Notes under the pieces: model-generated | What the model was told of the DNA's origin: nothing | Databases searched by the model: none | The model's input: the letters and a program-made list of their open reading frames with translations, nothing else | Part shown: positions 8,930 through 16,864 of the stretch, one piece after another | Layout: each line of letters opens with the position of its first letter | Position numbering within the stretch: the first letter of the stretch is position 1 | Made by a program: the position numbers and the translations under genes | Source: Rhodobacteraceae bacterium UBA6213 | GTDB taxonomy: Bacteria > Pseudomonadota > Alphaproteobacteria > Rhodobacterales > Rhodobacteraceae | Direction: 5' to 3' | Assembly: GCA_002421605.1 (NCBI GenBank) | Contig: DISJ01000008.1 | Location: 218,506-282,505 of the forward strand | Length of the DNA: 64,000 bases

Positions 8930-9432
8930 GGCGCCTCGAACTCTGCAACCCGCAGCGACGCGCCCCAGATCACTGCAAACGCAACCACCAGCACGACCCC
9001 GACAAGGTTCAGCGCCGCCCCCGGCCCCATGAACCCCGCAACGAGCCCCTGCAACAACAGCGCTGGCGAAACCGCCAGCATCGACCAAAAAAGTGCCATC
9101 CGTACCCGATACCCCGTAGCCCGCCCACCAAAGACGCGCGCCACGATATGCGACAGCGCCGCCAGTGTGTAGGCCAGAAGCGGGCCAATGAAGATAACCG
9201 CGAACGCCGCCCCCGCCATGCGCGCCTCAAGCGGCACCCGCTCTGCCTCGGGCAGCGCCAAATCGAGATAGGCAAGGCGCGATTGCATCGGCCAGAGCGA
9301 CACGAATATCACCAGACACGCCGCCATCAGCGTGGCCAAAGCCCGATCTTCACGCGGCCCCTGCGCCAGCAGCGCGCGCATCACCACGCGCGGCTGTCGC
9401 CAACTACGGAATATGTTGGGAACAATTGCCAT
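8926..9432 (-). CDS. Yip1-like membrane protein, first copy
   Basis: 168 aa from ATG 9432 (MAIVPNIFRSWRQPR); the start lies two bases after the sufD stop and GAGGA sits in the sufD end, so translation is coupled. The protein has a basic N-terminal head (residues 1-35) and about four or five hydrophobic segments, e.g. LATLMAACLVIFVSLWP, FAVIFIGPLLAYTLAALSHIVA and ALNLVGVVLVVAFAVIW. The VFGGRATGYRVRMALFWSML stretch is typical of the bacterial YIP1 domain. It shares organisation but little sequence with the following gene, so the pair may be an old duplication or a heteromer. Role unknown. Confidence 0.72.
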   Translation of the reverse strand: MAIVPNIFRSWRQPRVVMRALLAQGPREDRALATLMAACLVIFVSLWPMQSRLAYLDLALPEAERVPLEARMAGAAFAVIFIGPLLAYTLAALSHIVARVFGGRATGYRVRMALFWSMLAVSPALLLQGLVAGFMGPGAALNLVGVVLVVAFAVIWGASLRVAEFEAP

Positions 9433-9433
9433 T

Positions 9434-10636
9434 TTATCCTCGGTGCCGCGCCAGCCATTCTTCCAGCCGTGCCAAGATGTCTGCCGCAATCGTTTCGTCG
9501 TCAATCTCTGCAATCGCGTCGGCAAGGAACGACAGCACCAAAAGCGCAACCGCCTCTTCGCGCGGCACGCCGCGCGAGCGCAGATAGAACAGCGCGGTTT
9601 CGTCGATCGCGCCGGTGGTAGAGCCGTGGCTGCATTTTACATCGTCGGCGTAAATCTCAAGCTCGGGCTTGGCCAGAAACTGGCAACTGTCATCCAGCAT
9701 CAAAGCTTGGCTGATCTGGTAACCGTCGGTCTTTTGCGCGCCATTGCGCACCAGAATCTTGCCCTGAAAAACACCGACCGCGCCGTGCCGCAGCACCTTC
9801 TTGAACACCTGTCGGCTTTCGCAACCGACCGCGCCATGGGTAATGAACACCGTGTCGTCATGGTGAAAATCATCGTCCGCGCCATCGCCGAGTGCCGCAC
9901 CCGCGATATGGGCCACCGCGTTATCGCCAACGATCTCGATCATCGCCTCATTGCGCGTAAGCCGCCCGTTCATTGACAGCGTGAACGATTTGAACACCGC
10001 CTGCGCGCCGACCCGCGCGAAAATCGCGCTGACAACCCGGTGCCCGACTGAGCGGCCCTGCGGGCGGATGTGGTGAAAGCGCGCGCCCTCGCCAACGTCG
10101 ACCTCCATCACCAGATTGGCGCGCGCGCCTGCCGTGCCGGTTTCCAGCAGCGTCAGTTCGGCACCCGGTTCCAGTTTGATATAGTGGTGCAAGATCGCGT
10201 CAGAAGTATTTGAGCTTTGTCGATAAGATATGTGCAGCGGCTTTGTGGCGCGACCCGTGACACGCACCAGAATACCGTCCGTCGCGCGCGCCGTGTTCAG
10301 CGCGGCAAGCGGACGGCGCACCGGTTTTTGCCCGGCGGCTTCAAGGCTGCCCACGGCGTCGACCGCCCATTTGGGCGCATTGGCTAGTCGTGAAATCTCA
10401 ACCCCTGCCAGCGCGGCGTCATCCGAGGCTGCGGCATCAAAGACACCATCGGTAAAGACCAGCCGCAGCTTGTCCATGCCGCTGAAAATCGGGCGCTCCA
10501 CCCGGAACGCCTCGGATTCTGGCACCTCTTCGGCTGCAAATGTTGCCGGATCGGTCCAGCGCCAGTATTCATCGCGCCGTGTCGGCCAGCCCATTTCGGC
10601 CAGCCGCGCGGCGGCGGCTGTGCGTACGGCCTGCAT
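9434..10636 (-). CDS. sufD: Fe-S cluster assembly protein SufD
   Basis: 400 aa. The C-terminal two thirds form the right-handed beta-helix core of the SufB/SufD family, with recognisable pieces LTRNEAMIEIVGDNAVAHIAG, THGAVGCESRQVFKKVL, VFQGKILVRNGAQKTDGYQ and KCSHGSTTGAIDETALFYLRSRG. SufD pairs with SufB and the ATPase SufC to build and release [Fe-S] clusters. Its ATG shares one base with the sufC stop (TGATG), with GGAGG just upstream. The N-terminus is helical and starts MQAVRTAAAARLAEMGWP, containing the conserved WPTRRDEYWRWTD segment. Confidence 0.93.
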   Translation of the reverse strand: MQAVRTAAAARLAEMGWPTRRDEYWRWTDPATFAAEEVPESEAFRVERPIFSGMDKLRLVFTDGVFDAAASDDAALAGVEISRLANAPKWAVDAVGSLEAAGQKPVRRPLAALNTARATDGILVRVTGRATKPLHISYRQSSNTSDAILHHYIKLEPGAELTLLETGTAGARANLVMEVDVGEGARFHHIRPQGRSVGHRVVSAIFARVGAQAVFKSFTLSMNGRLTRNEAMIEIVGDNAVAHIAGAALGDGADDDFHHDDTVFITHGAVGCESRQVFKKVLRHGAVGVFQGKILVRNGAQKTDGYQISQALMLDDSCQFLAKPELEIYADDVKCSHGSTTGAIDETALFYLRSRGVPREEAVALLVLSFLADAIAEIDDETIAADILARLEEWLARHRG

Positions 10637-11391
10637 CAGCGCACCTCCGCCAGAATATCCGCGTATCCGTTCTTTTCGACCTCAAGCGCCAGCTCCGGCC
10701 CACCGCTGCGCACGATCCGCCCATCGGCCATGATATGCACAACATCGGGTGCGATATGGTCCAGAAGTCGTTGATAATGCGTGATGACCAGAAAACTGCG
10801 CCCGGCATCGCGCAATGCGTTCACGCCATCTGCCACCAGCTTCATCGCATCGACATCAAGGCCAGAGTCGGTTTCGTCCAAAATACACATGCGCGGTTCC
10901 AGCACCGCCATCTGCAAGATTTCGTTACGCTTTTTCTCACCGCCCGAGAAACCCACGTTCACCGGGCGCTTGAGCATGTCGGCGTCGATCTTCAAGGTCT
11001 TGGCCTTTTCGCGCACGAGCTTCAGAAAATCGGTGGCGCTGATCTCGTCTTCGCCGCGCGCCTTGCGCTGCGCGTTTACGGCGGTGCGCAGAAAAACCAT
11101 GTTGCCGACGCCCGGAATCTCGACCGGGTATTGGAACGCCAGAAACAGCCCCGCCGCCGCGCGTTCTTCAGGGTCAAGCACCAGCAGATCCTGCCCCTGC
11201 AGTGTGGCGCTGCCCGCCGTTACCTCATAGCCTTCGCGCCCTGACAGCACATAGGACAGCGTCGATTTGCCCGAGCCGTTCGGCCCCATGATCGCGTGCA
11301 CTTGCCCGGTGGCGACCTCTAGGTCGACGCCCTTCAGGATTACTTTTTCTTCATCTTGAAGTTTGACGTGCAGGTCTTTGATTTTCAGCAT
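10636..11391 (-). CDS. sufC: Fe-S cluster assembly ATPase SufC
   Basis: 251 aa ABC-type ATPase. Walker A is GPNGSGKSTLS (residues ~36-46), the signature loop is FSGGEKKRNE, and Walker B is MCILDETDSGLDVDA, where the usual ABC DEPDSGLD has Thr for Pro, as is common in SufC (DETDSGLDIDA). It drives conformational change of the SufBD scaffold during cluster assembly in the cytoplasm. Start ATG 11391 has AAGAGG upstream and lies 16 bases after the stop of the methyltransferase-like gene. It overlaps sufD by one base. Confidence 0.96.
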   Translation of the reverse strand: MLKIKDLHVKLQDEEKVILKGVDLEVATGQVHAIMGPNGSGKSTLSYVLSGREGYEVTAGSATLQGQDLLVLDPEERAAAGLFLAFQYPVEIPGVGNMVFLRTAVNAQRKARGEDEISATDFLKLVREKAKTLKIDADMLKRPVNVGFSGGEKKRNEILQMAVLEPRMCILDETDSGLDVDAMKLVADGVNALRDAGRSFLVITHYQRLLDHIAPDVVHIMADGRIVRSGGPELALEVEKNGYADILAEVR

Positions 11392-11407
11392 AATTACCTC
11401 TTATCGA

Positions 11408-12004
11408 TCATCCAGGGCGCAAGAACAGGCCCAAAAGCCACGTCAACTGCGTAGCCGGAAAGGGTTGCGGGGCAAGCTCGAAACGCGCCATGCGACCGAT
11501 CATTTCGGCGCGCGGGGCGAGGCGTTCGACCTCATGATAGGCGGGGCGGTCGATGTAATCATCGACCAGCACGTTAACTGGGCGCTGAATACGCAGCGCC
11601 ACGGTGGCAAAACAGGCGGCGCGAAAGCGCCCGTCGATCAGCACCATATCAGGGTGCACAAAGTCGTCGCGATCCCAGACCGAATTGGCATAGCCCGGCC
11701 ATTTGCGAAAGCTTGCATCATTTGTGGGTTTGCCCCACGGGCCGGTCGGGCCGACATCAGCGTAGTGCAGCCGCAGATCACCCACCGGCGGATTGGCGGC
11801 AAACCAGCGCTCCATATCGTCATGCCATGCCTTGTCGCTTTCAACCGAAAAGATCACCTTTCCCGGCATTTCAGCGGCCAGCGTTGTTGACCAGCCGCTG
11901 CCGTATTCGAGAATGACCTCTGCCCCCGCATAGGCCTGCGCAACCGCTGCCGCCTCATCAGGCGGCATCGTCGGGCGCGGGCGCTGGGGGGCGGAAAGGT
12001 TCAC
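11408..12004 (-). CDS. Methyltransferase-like protein encoded between sufB and sufC
   Basis: 198 aa starting at GTG 12004, which overlaps the sufB stop as GTGA. Residues ~28-55 read ILEYGSGWSTTLAAEMPG then VIFSVESDKAW, the glycine-rich motif I and acidic strand-2 end of class I SAM-dependent methyltransferases; later LRLHYADVGP and DMVLIDGRFRAAC fit motifs II-III of the Rossmann fold. Catalytic residues cannot be named. It could act on a small molecule or protein, or be a catalytically dead binder. Its strict embedding between sufB and sufC, which are normally adjacent, suggests a role connected to Fe-S assembly, or simply a gene trapped in the operon. Family call is by motif only. Confidence 0.7.
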   Translation of the reverse strand: MNLSAPQRPRPTMPPDEAAAVAQAYAGAEVILEYGSGWSTTLAAEMPGKVIFSVESDKAWHDDMERWFAANPPVGDLRLHYADVGPTGPWGKPTNDASFRKWPGYANSVWDRDDFVHPDMVLIDGRFRAACFATVALRIQRPVNVLVDDYIDRPAYHEVERLAPRAEMIGRMARFELAPQPFPATQLTWLLGLFLRPG

Positions 12005-13515
12005 CCCACACTCCCTTCCAAGCTGATCGCCACAAGCGCCTGCGCTTCCATCGCAAACTCCATCGGCAGTGCTTGCAACACGTCCTTGCAGAAGCCGTTG
12101 ACCACAAGTGCCACCGCAGCCTCTTCTCCGATGCCGCGCGCGCGGCAATAGAACAGCTGATCGTCATCGACCTTCGAGGTGGTCGCCTCGTGCTCAACCC
12201 GGCTCGAGTGGTTCTTGACCTCGATATAGGGCACGGTATGAGCGCCGCATTTGTCACCGATCAGCAGGCTGTCGCATTGCGTATAGTTGCGGCTGTTCTT
12301 GGCGCGCGGGTGCATCGAAACCTGCCCGCGATAGGTGTTTTGCGCATGACCCGCGCTGATCCCTTTGGAGACGATGCGCGAACGCGTGTCGCGCCCAAGG
12401 TGGATCATCTTGGTGCCGGTGTCAGCCTGCTGGTAGTTGTTGGCAATGGCGATCGAATAAAATTCGCCCTGGCTTTCGTTGCCACGCAGAATGCAGCTAG
12501 GGTATTTCCAGGTAATGGCAGAGCCGGTTTCAACCTGCGTCCACATCACCTTGGCACGGTCGCCCCGGCAATCGGCGCGCTTGGTGACAAAGTTGTAGAT
12601 GCCCCCCAGCCCGTTTTCATCGCCCGGATACCAGTTCTGCACCGTGGAATACTTCACCTCGGCGTCTTCCAGAATGACGATTTCCACCACTGCCGCGTGC
12701 AGTTGCGCGATGTCGCGCTTGGGCGCGGTGCAGCCTTCGAGGTAGCTGACATAGGCGCCCTTGTCGGCGATGATCAGCGTGCGTTCAAACTGCCCGGTGT
12801 TTTCGGCATTGATACGGAAATAGGTGCTCAGCTCCATCGGGCATTTGGTGCCCGGCGGGATATAGACGAACGAGCCATCAGAAAAGACCGCCGAATTGAG
12901 CGTGGCAAAGAAATTGTCCGATTGCGGCACGACGCTGCCAAGATATTTCTTCACCAACTCGGGGTGTTCGCGGATCGCGTCGGAAATCGAGCAGAAGATT
13001 ACGCCCGCCTTGGCAAGTTCCTTTTTGAAGGTCGTGCCAACGCTGACGCTGTCAAAAACCGCATCCACCGCCACTCGGCGTGCATCGGCCGCGACCCCTT
13101 CAGCGCCTTCAACTCCGGCTAGAAGCATCTGTTCCTTCAGCGGAATCCCGAGCTTGGCGTAGGTTGCCAGCAGCTTTGGGTCGACCTCGTCAAGGCTTTG
13201 GGGCTTTTGCGTCATGCTTTTTGGCTTGGCGTAGTAAAACTGGTCCTGATAGTCGATCACCGGATAGTTCAGCATCGCCCAGCTTGGCTCTACCATCTCG
13301 ACCCAGCGCCGGTAGGCGGTCAGGCGCCATTCCAGCATCCATTCCGGCTCTCCGTTCTTGGATGAAATCAGCCGAACGATATCTTCGTTCAGGCCCTTGG
13401 GGGCGTAATCGGTTTCGATATCGGTGGCCCAGCCGTATTTGTAGCTACCCATGTTGCGCACCGCATCTACGGTTTCGCGGTCAACGCCGTCACGCACTTC
13501 CTGATCGCCGTTCAT
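12001..13515 (-). CDS. sufB: Fe-S cluster assembly protein SufB
   Basis: 504 aa, full length for SufB. Characteristic stretches are KYGWATDIETDYAPKGL near the N-terminus, GSVVPQSDNFFATLNSAVFSDGSF, PPGTKCPMELSTYFRIN (with its Cys), RTLIIADKGAYVSYLEGCTAP and RNYTQCDSLLIGDKCGAHT, followed by EHEATTSKVDDDQLFYCRARG. The conserved Cys in GDKCGAHT corresponds to the scaffold cysteine region at the SufB-SufD interface. It forms the SufBC2D scaffold. ATG 13515 is preceded by a weak GGGAA. It is 39 bases downstream of the NifS-like gene and overlaps the next gene by four bases. Confidence 0.96.
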   Translation of the reverse strand: MNGDQEVRDGVDRETVDAVRNMGSYKYGWATDIETDYAPKGLNEDIVRLISSKNGEPEWMLEWRLTAYRRWVEMVEPSWAMLNYPVIDYQDQFYYAKPKSMTQKPQSLDEVDPKLLATYAKLGIPLKEQMLLAGVEGAEGVAADARRVAVDAVFDSVSVGTTFKKELAKAGVIFCSISDAIREHPELVKKYLGSVVPQSDNFFATLNSAVFSDGSFVYIPPGTKCPMELSTYFRINAENTGQFERTLIIADKGAYVSYLEGCTAPKRDIAQLHAAVVEIVILEDAEVKYSTVQNWYPGDENGLGGIYNFVTKRADCRGDRAKVMWTQVETGSAITWKYPSCILRGNESQGEFYSIAIANNYQQADTGTKMIHLGRDTRSRIVSKGISAGHAQNTYRGQVSMHPRAKNSRNYTQCDSLLIGDKCGAHTVPYIEVKNHSSRVEHEATTSKVDDDQLFYCRARGIGEEAAVALVVNGFCKDVLQALPMEFAMEAQALVAISLEGSVG

Positions 13516-13554
13516 GCTTTTCCCGTTCTTTTCAGGCGCTTTGCAGCGCGTTTC

Positions 13555-14610
13555 TCATGCAGCTCTGGCGCGGTATCGTGCATGGGCCGCGGCCCAGACC
13601 TCGGCAAAGCGCAAGACCTGCTCGCGCCCCACCCCCGGCCCGATCGAGACGCGCACGGCAGATGCCGCAGCATCGCTGCCAAACCCCATTGCGCCCAGCA
13701 CGCGACTGGCGCGCACCTTGCCCGAGGAGCAAGCCGAGCCCGCCGAAATGGCAAACCCCGCCAGATCCAGCGCCATCACTTGCGTTTCTCCGCGCCAACC
13801 TTGTGCCAGAATACAGCTTGTATTGGGCAGCCGGGCGGATGCGGGATTCTCCCTACCGGGAAAAATAACATCTTTGCTGCCAGCTTCCAGAGCGGATTCT
13901 AGAATATTTCTAATTTCTGCCACCTCGTCCCAGACCCCAGCCGCCAGATCGCGCGCTGCAGCCTCGGCGGCGGCCCCAAACCCGGCAATGCCGATAATGT
14001 TTTCAGTGCCTGCGCGGCGCCCCATTTCTTGCCCGCCGCCCTTGATCTGGCTGGCAATTTCCGTGCCGCGCCGCACCACCAACGCCCCTATGCCTTTGGG
14101 CCCGCCCAGCTTGTGCGCTGAAACTAGGCCTGCTGTCACACCAAGCCAGTTGAACGCAATCGGCAGCTTGCCAAAGGCCTGCGTCAGATCGCTAACGGCA
14201 AGGCCCTCGGGCAACTGCTGCACCACTCCGGTTTCCGAATTGGCCAGTTGCAGCGCACTTTGCGCAGGTTCGCCCACCGCTACGCGCCCCGCCGCATCGC
14301 ACGAAAGCACCGGTTCGCACCACGCGCGAACCGCGTCATGCTCGACCTCGGCGCAGGCAAGCGCGCGCCCACCACAGGCCAGCGCCGCTGCTTCGGTGGC
14401 ACCCGAGGTGAAAATCACATCCGCCCCTTCGGCCCCAAGCGCCGCCGCCACCTGCGCGCGCGCCCGTTCTATCAGCGCCCTCGCCGCGCGCCCTTCGGCG
14501 TGCACCGATGAAGGGTTGCCCACCACATCCATCGCCGCGCCCATTGCCGCGCGCGCCTCTGGCCGCAGCGGCGCCGTTGCGTTCCAGTCAAGATAGACCC
14601 GCCCGTTCAC
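13555..14610 (-). CDS. Cysteine desulfurase, NifS/IscS type (group I)
   Basis: 351 aa from GTG 14610 (GAAGGG upstream). The start motif VYLDWNATAP and NPSSVHAEGR are typical. PLP-binding Lys167 lies in SAHKLGGPKG, Asp141 in DLTQAFGKLP, His91 in EVEHDAV, and the active-site Cys294 in GSACSSGK, the long-loop group I motif. The protein is ~40 residues shorter than E. coli IscS, mainly in the loop after residue 250, as in many alphaproteobacterial paralogues in suf operons. It supplies persulfide sulfur; together with SufS it gives this operon two desulfurases of different groups. Located between iscR (64-base gap) and sufB. Confidence 0.9.
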   Translation of the reverse strand: MNGRVYLDWNATAPLRPEARAAMGAAMDVVGNPSSVHAEGRAARALIERARAQVAAALGAEGADVIFTSGATEAAALACGGRALACAEVEHDAVRAWCEPVLSCDAAGRVAVGEPAQSALQLANSETGVVQQLPEGLAVSDLTQAFGKLPIAFNWLGVTAGLVSAHKLGGPKGIGALVVRRGTEIASQIKGGGQEMGRRAGTENIIGIAGFGAAAEAAARDLAAGVWDEVAEIRNILESALEAGSKDVIFPGRENPASARLPNTSCILAQGWRGETQVMALDLAGFAISAGSACSSGKVRASRVLGAMGFGSDAAASAVRVSIGPGVGREQVLRFAEVWAAAHARYRARAA

Positions 14611-14674
14611 ACAGCGCCCTTCTCTGTTACACCCAAAAGCCCCCGGCTGAGGCCGTGATGCGCGCGCACGCCCG

Positions 14675-15133
14675 TCATTCGTCCACCACCGCAAACAGCG
14701 TCGGCACCGCCTGGCAGGGCTTCAGCGTATTGCCCACCACATCGGCCAGCGTTGTTGCGTGCAAGAACACATAGACCTGCGCCGAAAGGCTTTCCCACAG
14801 CCGGTTGGTAAGGCTTTGCGCACGGCTGCCGGAAACCCCTCCGGTAGCCCCCGCACCCTTTTCCATGGCCGAGACGGATTCGTCGACCGCCTCGAACACT
14901 TCCGAAATGCGGATCTCTTCGGGTGCGCGCGCCAGTTGGTAACCACCGCCGGGCCCGCGCACCGAGCGCACCAGCCCCGCACGGCGCAGCCGCACGAACA
15001 ACTGTTCAAGATACGGCAAAGAAAGATCCTGCCGGCGCGAAATCGCCGCAAGCGATGTCATCTGATCGTCGCTCGACGTTGCCAGATCGACCAGCGCCAC
15101 CATCGCATAGCGTCCTTTGGTTGAAAGCTTCAC
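14675..15133 (-). CDS. iscR: Rrf2-family regulator, IscR type without the three cluster cysteines
   Basis: 152 aa. The winged-helix DNA-binding region is textbook Rrf2/IscR: MKLSTKGRYAMVALVDLA, SRRQDLSLPYLEQLF and VRSVRGPGGGYQLAR. IscR of E. coli binds a [2Fe-2S] cluster through Cys92, Cys98 and Cys104 just before the LTxxLWxxL helix. Here the equivalent stretch (residues ~90-106) has no Cys; the only one is Cys140 in NTLKPCQAVP. R. sphaeroides IscR is known to be of such an unusual kind, so this is probably a lineage trait. As first gene of the suf operon it most likely represses the operon, including itself, when clusters are plentiful. GGAGG precedes the start. Confidence 0.9.
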   Translation of the reverse strand: MKLSTKGRYAMVALVDLATSSDDQMTSLAAISRRQDLSLPYLEQLFVRLRRAGLVRSVRGPGGGYQLARAPEEIRISEVFEAVDESVSAMEKGAGATGGVSGSRAQSLTNRLWESLSAQVYVFLHATTLADVVGNTLKPCQAVPTLFAVVDE

Positions 15134-15337
15134 TTACACCTCCTGAACTCTCGCGGTTCTTGGTCTGCAAATGTCTGCAAAACCCAACTTCCTTTAGCAG
15201 AGCATTGACCTTGCAAGGAAGGCCGCTTAACTCAAGTCGATGCGGCAAACCGGCTCAAGCCGGGATTGCAAACGATCTAGGGTATCCGAGCGAATTCGTC
15301 AAGTATTCGCCGCACCCGCAGCAAGAACAGGCTCGCC
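15134..15337. promoter_or_regulatory. Divergent promoter region of the iscR-suf operon and the hydrolase gene
   Basis: 204 bases between divergent genes. Inside lie a perfect 10-bp palindrome CCTTGCAAGG (15209-15218) and the inverted repeat CCGGCT-CA-AGCCGG (15250-15263), with CTCAAG occurring twice nearby. One or both may be regulator sites for the suf operon. The promoter itself is not identified, and neither element matches an E. coli IscR type 1 site that I can recognise. Confidence 0.4.
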
Positions 15338-15997
15338 ATGCCCGAAGTCATATTTCCCGGCCCCGAAGGGCGACTGGAGGGGCGCTATCACCCCAACGGC
15401 GCGCCAGATGCGCCGATCGCCATCGTTCTGCACCCCGATCCGCAGTTTGGCGGCACAATGAACAACCGCGTCGTCTATAACCTGCACTATGCGTTTCACC
15501 GCATGGGCTTTACCGTGCTGCGCTTCAACTTTCGCGGCGTCGGGCGCAGCCAGGGTGAATACGATCAAGGCATTGGCGAGCTTTCCGACGCCGCCTCGTC
15601 GCTGGACTATCTGCAAACGCTCAACCCCAATTCCAAACACTGCTGGGTTGCGGGCTTTTCGTTTGGCGCGTGGATCGGGATGCAGTTGCTGATGCGCCGC
15701 CCCGAGATCACTGGCTTCATTTCGGTGGCGCCACCCGCCAACCGCTACGATTTTTCGTTTTTGGCACCCTGCCCCGCGTCGGGGCTGATCATCAACGGCA
15801 CCGCAGACCGCATCGCCCCACCCAAGGACACCGCCAATCTGGTGGCCAAACTGCGTGAGCAGCGCGGCATCACGATCACCCACGAGCAGGTCGAAGGCGC
15901 TGACCACTTCTTCAAAGACGAAGAAGAACACATGAAGCCGATGATCGAGACGGTGCAGACCTACGTGCGCCGCCGTCTGGGCGAAGCATCGCGGTAA
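15338..15997 (+). CDS. Alpha/beta hydrolase (DUF/CocE-like small serine hydrolase)
   Basis: 219 aa. The fold is given by VLHPDPQFGGTMNN (oxyanion strand, with HPxP), FNFRGVGRSQGEYD, and the nucleophile elbow GFSFGAW with Ser around residue 109; catalytic His is in GADHFF near the C-terminus and an Asp in NGTADRIAPP. The pattern HPxPxxGGTMxNxVV is shared by a widespread bacterial hydrolase group of unknown substrate. It is the first gene of a tight three-gene unit: the next starts five bases after its stop. AGG precedes the start. Enzyme class is secure; substrate unknown. Confidence 0.85.
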   Translation: MPEVIFPGPEGRLEGRYHPNGAPDAPIAIVLHPDPQFGGTMNNRVVYNLHYAFHRMGFTVLRFNFRGVGRSQGEYDQGIGELSDAASSLDYLQTLNPNSKHCWVAGFSFGAWIGMQLLMRRPEITGFISVAPPANRYDFSFLAPCPASGLIINGTADRIAPPKDTANLVAKLREQRGITITHEQVEGADHFFKDEEEHMKPMIETVQTYVRRRLGEASR

Positions 15998-16001
15998 CAC
16001 A

Positions 16002-16259
16002 ATGGGCTTGCTGGAAGATCTTGCCGACAAGCTGGCGCAAGACACGCTCGATGAGATGGAGCGGTTGGGCAACGACCGCCTTTACATGGATGTCGCCAAG
16101 GCACTCGGCACCTCGTCGCCAACCATGCAGGAAACCTTTCTGACCTCGATCCGCATCCGCTTGGCCGAGGCGCGCGGTCGCATCTTTCTGCAAACCGCGG
16201 TTGCAGCACTTGAGGCAGGCAAGGCACTGCCCGAGGCAGCCAAGGGCGGTGAGCAGTGA
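16002..16259 (+). CDS. Small conserved-looking protein of unknown function
   Basis: 85 aa, hydrophilic and mostly helical (MGLLEDLADKLAQDTLDEME..., then MQETFLTSIRIRLAEARGRIFL). It has no signal peptide or membrane segment. It begins five bases after the hydrolase stop and overlaps the HD-domain gene by four bases (GTGA), so it is certainly translated as part of that unit if the unit is expressed. I do not recognise a family. Composition is like its neighbours, with no sign of transfer. Confidence 0.72.
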   Translation: MGLLEDLADKLAQDTLDEMERLGNDRLYMDVAKALGTSSPTMQETFLTSIRIRLAEARGRIFLQTAVAALEAGKALPEAAKGGEQ

Positions 16260-16846
16260 GCGACCGGCTCGACCGTCAGTTTGCCTTTCTGATGGAAGCC
16301 GACAAGCTCAAGCAGGTTCTGCGCGCCACCACGCTTGCCGATGGATCGCGGCGCGAAAACTCGGGCGAGCATAGCTGGCATCTGGCGCTTTACGCGCTGG
16401 TGCTGGCAGATCAGGCTGCCCCCGGCATCGATATTTCGCGCGTTATCAAGATGCTCTTGCTGCACGATCTGGTCGAGATTGACGTGGGCGACGTGCCGAT
16501 CCATTCGGCCAACGGCGCCGCGCACGGTTCTGCAGAAATTCAGGCCGCCGAGGCGCGCGCCGCCGCGCGAATCTTTGGCCTGCTGCCGGATGACATTGGC
16601 ACCGATCTGCTTGCGCTTTGGGCTGAGTTCGAGGCCGCCAGCACCCCGGACGCGGTTTTTGCCAAATCGCTCGACCGGGTGCAGCCCGTTATGCAGAACA
16701 TCGCCTGCGGCGGCGGCACATGGAAAGAATACCACGTTACCGATGCGCAGCTTGAATCTCGCGTCGGAGTCAAGGTGGAGCGTGGTGCGCCTGCTCTTTG
16801 GCAATGGGTTCGCGGCCAGTTGCGCAGTTTCTTCCCCGACATCTGA
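16256..16846 (+). CDS. HD-domain phosphohydrolase (YfbR/HDDC2-like nucleotidase type)
   Basis: 196 aa starting with GTG at 16256. The metal-binding HD motifs are present: SGEHSWHLALYA (His), MLLLHDLVEIDVGDVPI (His-Asp followed by the second Asp/Glu), and a late Asp in KSLDRVQPVMQN. This arrangement (HxxxxxH...HD...D with EH and HDLxE) is that of the HDDC2/YfbR family of 5'-deoxynucleotidases that dephosphorylate nucleoside monophosphates. Substrate range cannot be inferred. It is the last gene of the hydrolase unit, ending 104 bases before icd. Confidence 0.85.
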   Translation: MSDRLDRQFAFLMEADKLKQVLRATTLADGSRRENSGEHSWHLALYALVLADQAAPGIDISRVIKMLLLHDLVEIDVGDVPIHSANGAAHGSAEIQAAEARAAARIFGLLPDDIGTDLLALWAEFEAASTPDAVFAKSLDRVQPVMQNIACGGGTWKEYHVTDAQLESRVGVKVERGAPALWQWVRGQLRSFFPDI

Positions 16847-16864
16847 GCAAACTTAGTGGATTTT

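Noticed and set aside
15209..15218. CCTTGCAAGG as a proven IscR box
   Set aside because: Only a 10-base palindrome without flanking symmetry; kept as a candidate, not as an assigned operator.
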